Assembly (NCBI GenBank): GCA_035578175.1
Contig: JAQMRL010000008.1
Span: 91,624,541-91,688,540 of the forward strand
From: Catonia carolina
Taxonomy: Eukaryota > Arthropoda > Insecta > Hemiptera > Achilidae
Length of the DNA: 64,000 nucleotides
Reading direction: 5' to 3'
Below are positions 58,511 through 64,000 of the stretch, in pieces. Below the pieces are notes generated by a model, which ran no database searches, had not been told where the DNA came from, and worked only from the letters and a program-made list of their open reading frames with translations. Numbering within the stretch: the first letter of the stretch is position 1; each line of letters begins with the position of its first letter. A program made the translations under genes and the position numbers.

Positions 58511-60463
58511 AATAATTGTAAATATCCGGTTTGGTTTACAGTAGAAATAATCAAACTTATCAAAACAAAGGAAAAGATTCGTAAAAAACTTAAAAACTCT
58601 AGCGATAACTTCTTTGCGGATCAATTCAAATCCGTTCGTAAGGAACTCAAATTTAAAATTAAGAAGGCCTACTCCTTGTACTTGCGTCAAACTGAAAATA
58701 GCATAGCTAATAATAGAGTTAATGAATTGTTTCGTTTCCTTAAGAATAAGCGCGAGCGGGTGACACGGGGTCCGATCAAATCAGCGGATGGCAACCTCTG
58801 TGGTAGTGGTGCGTCAAGCGCAGCAGCCTTTGCTGAATATTTTAGCAGTGTTTATGGTAAGTATGATGAGTTACCTCAGCTCAATCCTTCATATTCGCTG
58901 AACTCTAATCTCATTTTTATCCCGAGCTTCACTGAACGGGAGGTTGAGGATGCTATTAGACTTATGCCCTCTCGTCGCTCTTTTGGCCCTGATAACATTT
59001 CCCCATATATGTTAAAGGCTTGCTCCCATATTCTGTCTAAACCACTAGCGTTTATCTTTAATTTGTCTCTAAGTAGTTGTATGTTCCCAAATAAATGGAA
59101 GACCACTAAGATAATACCATTACATAAAAAGGGTGATGTTTCCGATGTCAGTAATTATAGGCCTATTGCTCTTCTTTCTAGTCCAGCGAAAATTTTTGAA
59201 CAGCTCTTATATAAGCATATTTTCTTTTACGTGAAATGTAAAATTTCTGAACATCAACATGGTTTTTTTTCTGGTCGTTCAATATCGTCTAACTTGATGA
59301 ATTTCACAGAATGTATAATCGATAATTTTGAGAAGCGTAATGTTCAAACTGATGCAATTTACACTGATTTTAGCAAGGCTTTTGATACAGTTGATCACCA
59401 AATACTTCTTGATAAGTTACAGAATTTTGGTTTCTCCGATAATCTATTGAAGTTTTTTTGCTCATACCTGGTGGATAGACAGCAATATGTGTTTTATCAC
59501 GGGTTTTCTTCTTCCTTTTTTACTGTACAGTCCGGAGTTCCTCAAGGATCAAATCTAGGCCCTTTACTTTTCCTGATGTTTATAAATGATATTGAATGTT
59601 CGATACATAACTCTGATTTACTAATGTATGCAGATGACTTAAAATTATTTCGCTCTGTGAGTTGTTTAGCGGACGCGTTACTGTTACAAGCGGACCTGGA
59701 TAATCTTGTAGTTTGGTCGGCGAAGAATAAATTGTTTTTTAATGTATCAAAGTGTTCAGTAATGTCCTTTTGCAGGAAAAAAACTACTATTGAGTTTAAT
59801 TATAATATGAATGAAAAAATTTTGATGCGGGTCTCTGAAGTGCGGGATCTGGGAGTAATCTTCGACTCAGTTTTATCTTTTAATAACCACATAACTAGTA
59901 TTGTTAAGAAAGCTAGTCGGTTGTTGGGTTTTATTAAAAGAAGTTGTGGGAATTTAAATAACATTTCTGCTCTAAAAATCCTTTATTTTTCTTTTGTCGT
60001 GTCAGTTTTAGAATTTGGTTCGGTTATTTGGAGTCCATATTATGCTGTCCACATTCATGCCATAGAACAACTTCAGATTAAATTCCTCCGTTATCTGTAC
60101 TATAAGCAGAACCGTATCTACTCCTTTACAATTCCATATAACACTTTACTAGACACCTTTCAAATGCAAACCCTGGAAAATAGGCGTCGATTAGCTTCAC
60201 TTATGTATTTGAAACAGTTATTGTGTGGTGAAATAAATGATCCTTATACGCTTAGAAAAATTCCTTTTCGCGTCCCAAGTTTTTGTAACCGTTCAAAATA
60301 TATGTTTTATCAGAAATCTTCTTCCACTAATTATGCAGCTTATTCGCCGGTTAACTGCATGATAGTCAATTATAATATCATGGACAAAATTGTGGCAATA
60401 GATCCATTTTGCCAGAGCCGAGCATCGTATAGGTCAGCCATTCTTAAGTCTTTCAAGATGTAG
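58511..60463 (+). CDS. Non-LTR retrotransposon ORF2, reverse transcriptase, 5'-truncated
   Basis: Continuous frame of ~650 codons from the in-frame stop at ~58499 to 60463. In order: PVWFTVEIIKLIK (the segment that follows the endonuclease in Jockey/CR1-type ORF2), KRERVTRGPIKSADG, KTTKIIPLHKKGD, SNYRPIALLSSPAKIFEQLL, DFSKAFDTVDH (motif A, ~59365), SGVPQGSNLGPLLF (59531) and MYADD (catalytic, YADD at 59627-59638). The FLGVIFDS-type equivalent here reads DLGVIFDSVLSFNNHI. The C-terminus is complete. The endonuclease domain is absent, so the copy is 5'-truncated and not autonomous, but the RT is free of stops, implying a fairly recent insertion. Jockey/CR1 superfamily; exact clade uncertain. 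Confidence 0.88.
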   Translation, partial: NNCKYPVWFTVEIIKLIKTKEKIRKKLKNSSDNFFADQFKSVRKELKFKIKKAYSLYLRQTENSIANNRVNELFRFLKNKRERVTRGPIKSADGNLCGSGASSAAAFAEYFSSVYGKYDELPQLNPSYSLNSNLIFIPSFTEREVEDAIRLMPSRRSFGPDNISPYMLKACSHILSKPLAFIFNLSLSSCMFPNKWKTTKIIPLHKKGDVSDVSNYRPIALLSSPAKIFEQLLYKHIFFYVKCKISEHQHGFFSGRSISSNLMNFTECIIDNFEKRNVQTDAIYTDFSKAFDTVDHQILLDKLQNFGFSDNLLKFFCSYLVDRQQYVFYHGFSSSFFTVQSGVPQGSNLGPLLFLMFINDIECSIHNSDLLMYADDLKLFRSVSCLADALLLQADLDNLVVWSAKNKLFFNVSKCSVMSFCRKKTTIEFNYNMNEKILMRVSEVRDLGVIFDSVLSFNNHITSIVKKASRLLGFIKRSCGNLNNISALKILYFSFVVSVLEFGSVIWSPYYAVHIHAIEQLQIKFLRYLYYKQNRIYSFTIPYNTLLDTFQMQTLENRRRLASLMYLKQLLCGEINDPYTLRKIPFRVPSFCNRSKYMFYQKSSSTNYAAYSPVNCMIVNYNIMDKIVAIDPFCQSRASYRSAILKSFKM

Positions 60464-60772
60464 GTTTCCAAGCAATTCCACATTATGTGTGTTAAATTTT
60501 TTATTTATTTATTTTTTTGTTTTTGTTTTGGACCTCTATCATGATTGTTAATCAGTAAATTATTTGTAAAAGTTTAGTATATAATGCTATTTTAGTTATA
60601 TTTAATTCTGTTTGCATTATTGACTATTTCTGATTGTATTTTTCTATCCTTTTATTTGCTTTTTACTTTTGTATTGTCTTTTGCTCTGTAATGAAATATT
60701 GTTTCTATAATTGGGCCGTGTTCGGCCTGTTGCAAACAATTAAATGAAATAAATAAATAAATAAATAAATAA
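60464..60772 (+). other. 3' UTR and (AAAT)n tail of the retrotransposon
   Basis: T-rich 3' UTR ending in ATGAAATAAATAAATAAATA at 60745-60772, a simple-repeat tail typical of CR1/RTE-like integration. Confidence 0.8.
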
Positions 60773-61335
60773 CTTGTTGAGCAGGTCGTGGTGAAGATCG
60801 CAGTGGATATTTCATTGATGTGAAACAAAAGCATTGTTGGTTACAGAGTCAAAGATGCCAGCTCTACCGTCACTATTGATGCTGCCTGCGATGTTGACGC
60901 GAAACAAAATGTTTTGTTTGTACCATCGCCGTCATCAAGGATACGGGCGGTCTATTCGACTCCCATTAGTAGTTCTGAGTCACATGACATGAGCACGCTG
61001 CATGCTTCTTGCTTCTCTTTAGTGTCTTGCACTGTACAGTCAGCAAATCGGCATGTAGTGTGTTTTATCATGTTATTTTGTTTATATTTTATCATATATA
61101 TATATATATTGAAATTTTTCTGGCGTCATTTATAGGTAGTAATAATATTTTTCAGAGTCCTCTTTGAGTTCTTTGTAGAGATGGTGATGTTAGCCAAGTC
61201 GTTGTCTTTGTTTATTTATCGGGTGTGAACTAAATCTTCTGTTACTGTCTGTTGAAAGTAAGCAAAATTTTGTAACCACTCATGTTCTCTTATCATCACG
61301 ATGACTACTATCGTGAAACATGTTTTAGACAATAA
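60773..61335. other. No gene seen
   Basis: Partly GC-richer (60780-61060) but without a recognisable domain. It separates the two retroelements. Confidence 0.4.
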
Positions 61336-62510
61336 TTTTGTATAGGAGTATAACTTTGTTAACAGGAAGTGATCTGTCTCTCATGGCGCTTGAAAACAAA
61401 ATGAGATCATCGCTGTCAGTACAAGCGATCTGTTCAGTATATTTGAATGAATTAATGTTAACAGTTAATGGGAAAAAGTGTCAGTACTTACAGTTAAAAA
61501 ACAAACACAATGTAAGGGATAACAGAGAAGTGGATGTCTTTATACAAATTAATATCCTAGATCATGTGCAAACATTGAAGTTTCTAGGAGTGTCACTAGA
61601 TAGGACTCTATGGTGGGATTATTATACCGATTAAATTTGTGGTAAAATATCTGGGGTATTTGCATTAAAACAAATTGCCAGATTAAATGATAAAAAATTG
61701 CTTATAGCAGCTTATCATGGTTTAATTTTATCTCATATCAGGTATGCCATATTAGTATGGGGTAATTCATCACAGTGTAACATGGAAAGAGTTTTTAAAA
61801 TACAGAAAAAAGCTGTTAGGTGTATGATGGGAGTCAACCACCTAACCTCATACATATCACTATTTAAAGAGCTGCAATTGCTCACAGTTCCTTCTTTGTA
61901 CATTTTTGAAGTGATAATGTACGTAAAGAAAAATACCTTTTTACAGAATTAAGATGTTCACAACCACTACACAAGAAACAGAATCGATTATTATGTTGCT
62001 AATCACAACACTAAATTGTTTGAACAAAAACCAACTTATGCAGGTAGAAAATACATCAATAAATCGCCACAAGGTTTAAAAAGTTGTGACAATTTAAGTC
62101 ATTTTAAAAAAAAGCTAAAACAATATTTGATTGATGAAACATTTAACAGTGTGCACGAATTCCTTTCTAAATAGTTTTTGGTTGAAAAGTATTTAACTTC
62201 TAATTAAAAAAATATTATGGACTATTTAATACAAAAGGGTTCATGACAAGCCTACTGAGTTAAGCAGTAGCAGGAAAAAATATTAGGTAATTGATGAATT
62301 TATTATTGTGTTTAACTTTTTAATGTTTAATTTTGTGTGATATTTGATACAATGGGGTTCATGACAAGCCTACTGAAGTAAGCAGTAGCAGAAATAAATT
62401 TTTGGTGGTAATTGATGAATTTATCATTGTGATAAACTTTCTGTTTATCAGTTTTACCTTGACATGTCCTATACTCCCTTTGGAGTCTTCTAGATGCAAA
62501 GAAAAAAAAA
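61336..62510 (+). pseudogene. Jockey-like retrotransposon, truncated at the RT active site, copy 1
   Basis: Begins just at the YADD position (here YRSITLLTGSD) and reads NELMLTVNGKKCQYLQ, TLKFLGVSLDRTLWWD, then TAA at 61632-61634, IARLNDKKLLIAAYHGLILS, HIRYAILVWGN, a second TAA near 61950 (TTA in copy 2, QNLDVHNHYTRN), and LKQYLIDETFNSVHEFLSK before the true stop at ~62174. Two nonsense changes make it dead. The 3' UTR has two ~110-bp units around GACAAGCCTACTGAGTTAAG and ends in GTCCTATACTCC...poly(A). Confidence 0.85.
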
Positions 62511-62997
62511 ATTACAACCCGCAATCTTCATTACTACCTTCTCTGTATGTTATTACCATTACATGTGCTTCTCCCGGTTGAATATTTATTACATCTTGAG
62601 CTCACACTATCTTAATTTTTTCCCATTAATATACTCCTAGTTTACTTCTAGGTTTTAACAGGTTGACTCCCATGAGACACTTATACATTCTTATTATTCT
62701 TATTTTTATACATTCATTAGATTTTCTGATCTGTAAAATTTACTTTTGAGAGACTGATCCGTCCCTCACGTAATAGTGTTTCTAATAGAATCGTGAGATG
62801 GAATGGATGCTCGTTTACATTTAACCATAAATTGAGCTGTTAGAAATGAGTTCAAAAAACATTTCCCCAGTGCGTGATTTACTTGATCCGATTGAGTCAA
62901 TAATGAGTTGAACTTAACAGCTTATTATTACTATTACATAATATTGACTATTATTATAGTTTATTATTGCATTTTTAAACATGTTTTAATGATATTA
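62511..62997. other. No gene seen
   Basis: AT-rich flank between the retroelement and the mariner. TA at 62996-62997 is the mariner target duplication. Confidence 0.45.
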
Positions 62998-64000
62998 CGA
63001 GGGGGTACCCAAAAGAAACCGGAATTATTTTTTAAAACTATTTATTTTTAATTTTTTTACAAAAGAACCTTATCCCCTTCAAAATACTCTCCATTACAAC
63101 TAATACATTTGTCCCACCGGTGCTTCCACTGTTCAAAACATTTTTTGTACTCCTCTTCAGTGATGGCTGCCAGCTCATCCGTCGTTTTTTTCTTGACATC
63201 ATCAACGTTGTTAAATCGTAGACCTTTCATGCCCCTTTTCTTGCGTGGGAACAAGAAAAAATCACACGGAGCCAGATCGGGTGAGTACGGTGCGTGTGGT
63301 AGCAAAACCATGCCGTTTTTCGCCAAAAACTGGGTAACCGAGATTGCCGTGTGTACAGGCGCGTTGTCGTGGTGGAAAAACCAGTCCCCTGTCTGCCACA
63401 AATTAGGTCTTTTACGACGAATGCTGTTTCGTAGTCTTCTTAACACTTCAAGATAAAAAGCTTGATTTACCGTCTGGCCTGGTGGAACGAACTCTGAATG
63501 GACAATTCCCCTCACATCAAAAAAACAAATCAGCATTGTTTTGATGTTCGATCTGACTTGACGACTTTTTTTTGGTCGGGGTGATAATGAAGTCTTCCAT
63601 TGACTGGATTGTTGTTTGGTTTCTGGGTCGTACCCATAGCACCAAGACTCGTCACCCGTAATAATCTTTGACATGAAATCTGGATCAGTTTCAAGCTGTT
63701 GTTTCAAATCACTACACGTTTCAATTCGACGTTCCTTTTGAGTGTCTGTCAGAACCCGAGGCACAAACTTGGCAGCGACTCTTTTCATTGTCAAGTCTTC
63801 TGTTAAAATGCGTTGGACTGAGCTCCAAGATAACCCACTAACGTGTGATATTTGGTCAATGGTCTGTCGTCGGTCTGTTTGTACAATTTCTTTCACTTTC
63901 ACAACATTTTCGTCTGTTCGGGAAGTCGACGGTCGTCCAGAACGAGGTTTGTTCTCAATCGACATGTCGCCATTTTTAAAGCGCAAAAACCACTCGTACA
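62998..64000 (-). mobile_element. mariner element, right end cut by window
   Basis: The 3' TIR begins CGAGGGGGTACCCAAAAGAA next to TA at 62996-97. It encodes the transposase below. The 5' TIR lies beyond 64000. Confidence 0.88.
63057..64000 (-). CDS. mariner transposase (5' partial)
   Basis: DD34D transposase, ~313 residues seen without a stop; the frame is open to the window edge (YEWFLRFKNGDMS at the start). Motifs in order: AT-hook-like GRPSTSRTDENV, second HTH (TIDQISHVSGLSWSSVQRIL), linker LTEDLTMKRVAAKFVPR, TGDESW (Asp1), EFVPPGQTVNQAFYLEVL, HHDNAPVHTA (Asp2), and YSPDLAPCDFFLFP (Asp3, 34 residues after Asp2). The C-terminal helices end FEGDKVLL. Family proteins are ~345 residues, so only ~30 are beyond the window. 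It cuts and pastes the element at TA sites. The intact triad and lack of breaks suggest a young, possibly active copy, unlike the four mariner relics at 41-56 kb. Confidence 0.92.
   Translation of the reverse strand, partial: YEWFLRFKNGDMSIENKPRSGRPSTSRTDENVVKVKEIVQTDRRQTIDQISHVSGLSWSSVQRILTEDLTMKRVAAKFVPRVLTDTQKERRIETCSDLKQQLETDPDFMSKIITGDESWCYGYDPETKQQSSQWKTSLSPRPKKSRQVRSNIKTMLICFFDVRGIVHSEFVPPGQTVNQAFYLEVLRRLRNSIRRKRPNLWQTGDWFFHHDNAPVHTAISVTQFLAKNGMVLLPHAPYSPDLAPCDFFLFPRKKRGMKGLRFNNVDDVKKKTTDELAAITEEEYKKCFEQWKHRWDKCISCNGEYFEGDKVLL

Noticed and set aside
1..64000. CRISPR array or prokaryotic defence system
   Set aside because: Repeats are dispersed, inverted or TIR-bounded, without regular spacers. 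The gene has spliceosomal introns, so the DNA is eukaryotic.

Overview
The window is AT-rich animal DNA. A single recognisable host gene with GT-AG introns of 2.6 to 11.1 kb is embedded in a dense layer of transposable elements. The mix of mariner (TA|CGAGG termini), DD41D, pogo/Tigger, piggyBac-like and hAT-like DNA elements, Jockey/CR1- and RTE-type retrotransposon fragments and tRNA-headed SINEs suggests an insect. A hemipteran-type genome is my guess, but nothing in the sequence proves the order. I see no bacterial genes, rRNA cluster or CRISPR array.

Host gene: seven exons on the + strand (23356-23533, 26105-26271, 31412-31611, 42731-42931, 46840-47037, 50925-51077, 56201-56404) join in a single frame with compatible splice phases. 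They encode the C-terminal 432 residues of a MOSPD2 orthologue: a CRAL-TRIO lipid-binding domain, a short linker, an MSP (VAP-like) domain and a C-terminal membrane anchor. The N-terminal part of CRAL-TRIO was not found in the 23 kb upstream and probably lies outside the window.

Layout. 1-8.3 kb: a 1.3 kb foldback, a 54-bp-TIR element that splits a dispersed repeat (R2) and carries an RTE fragment, and a DD41D deletion derivative inserted in a SINE. 8.3-22.4 kb: eight of the nine near-full copies of a ~930-bp non-coding repeat (R1), in inverted and tandem arrangements, some interrupted by other elements. R1 has 5' TC, terminal hairpins, 13-bp subterminal inverted repeats and an internal (CA)n tract, and looks like a Helentron-associated (HINE/DINE-like) family. 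23.4-56.4 kb: the MOSPD2 exons. Their introns hold SINEs, MITEs, two ~2-kb LTR-like insertions (one here, one inside an R1 copy), a 360-bp palindrome carrying hammerhead-ribozyme-like motifs, three TTAA-flanked piggyBac-like elements, several mariner and Tigger relics, a GC-rich block with two histone-type 3' stem-loops, and an hAT-like element. 56.4-64 kb: 3' UTR, a Tigger-type element, a 5'-truncated non-LTR retrotransposon with an intact RT, a second truncated non-LTR element, and a probably intact mariner transposase running off the right edge.

The most notable signals are the hammerhead-like motif in the palindrome at 26.4-26.8 kb, the R1 family, the paired histone-type stem-loops at 40.6 kb, a mariner relic with ~150-bp TIRs, several inverted-duplication (foldback) derivatives of mariner-type elements, and two TEs that end 34-36 bp upstream of MOSPD2 splice acceptors.
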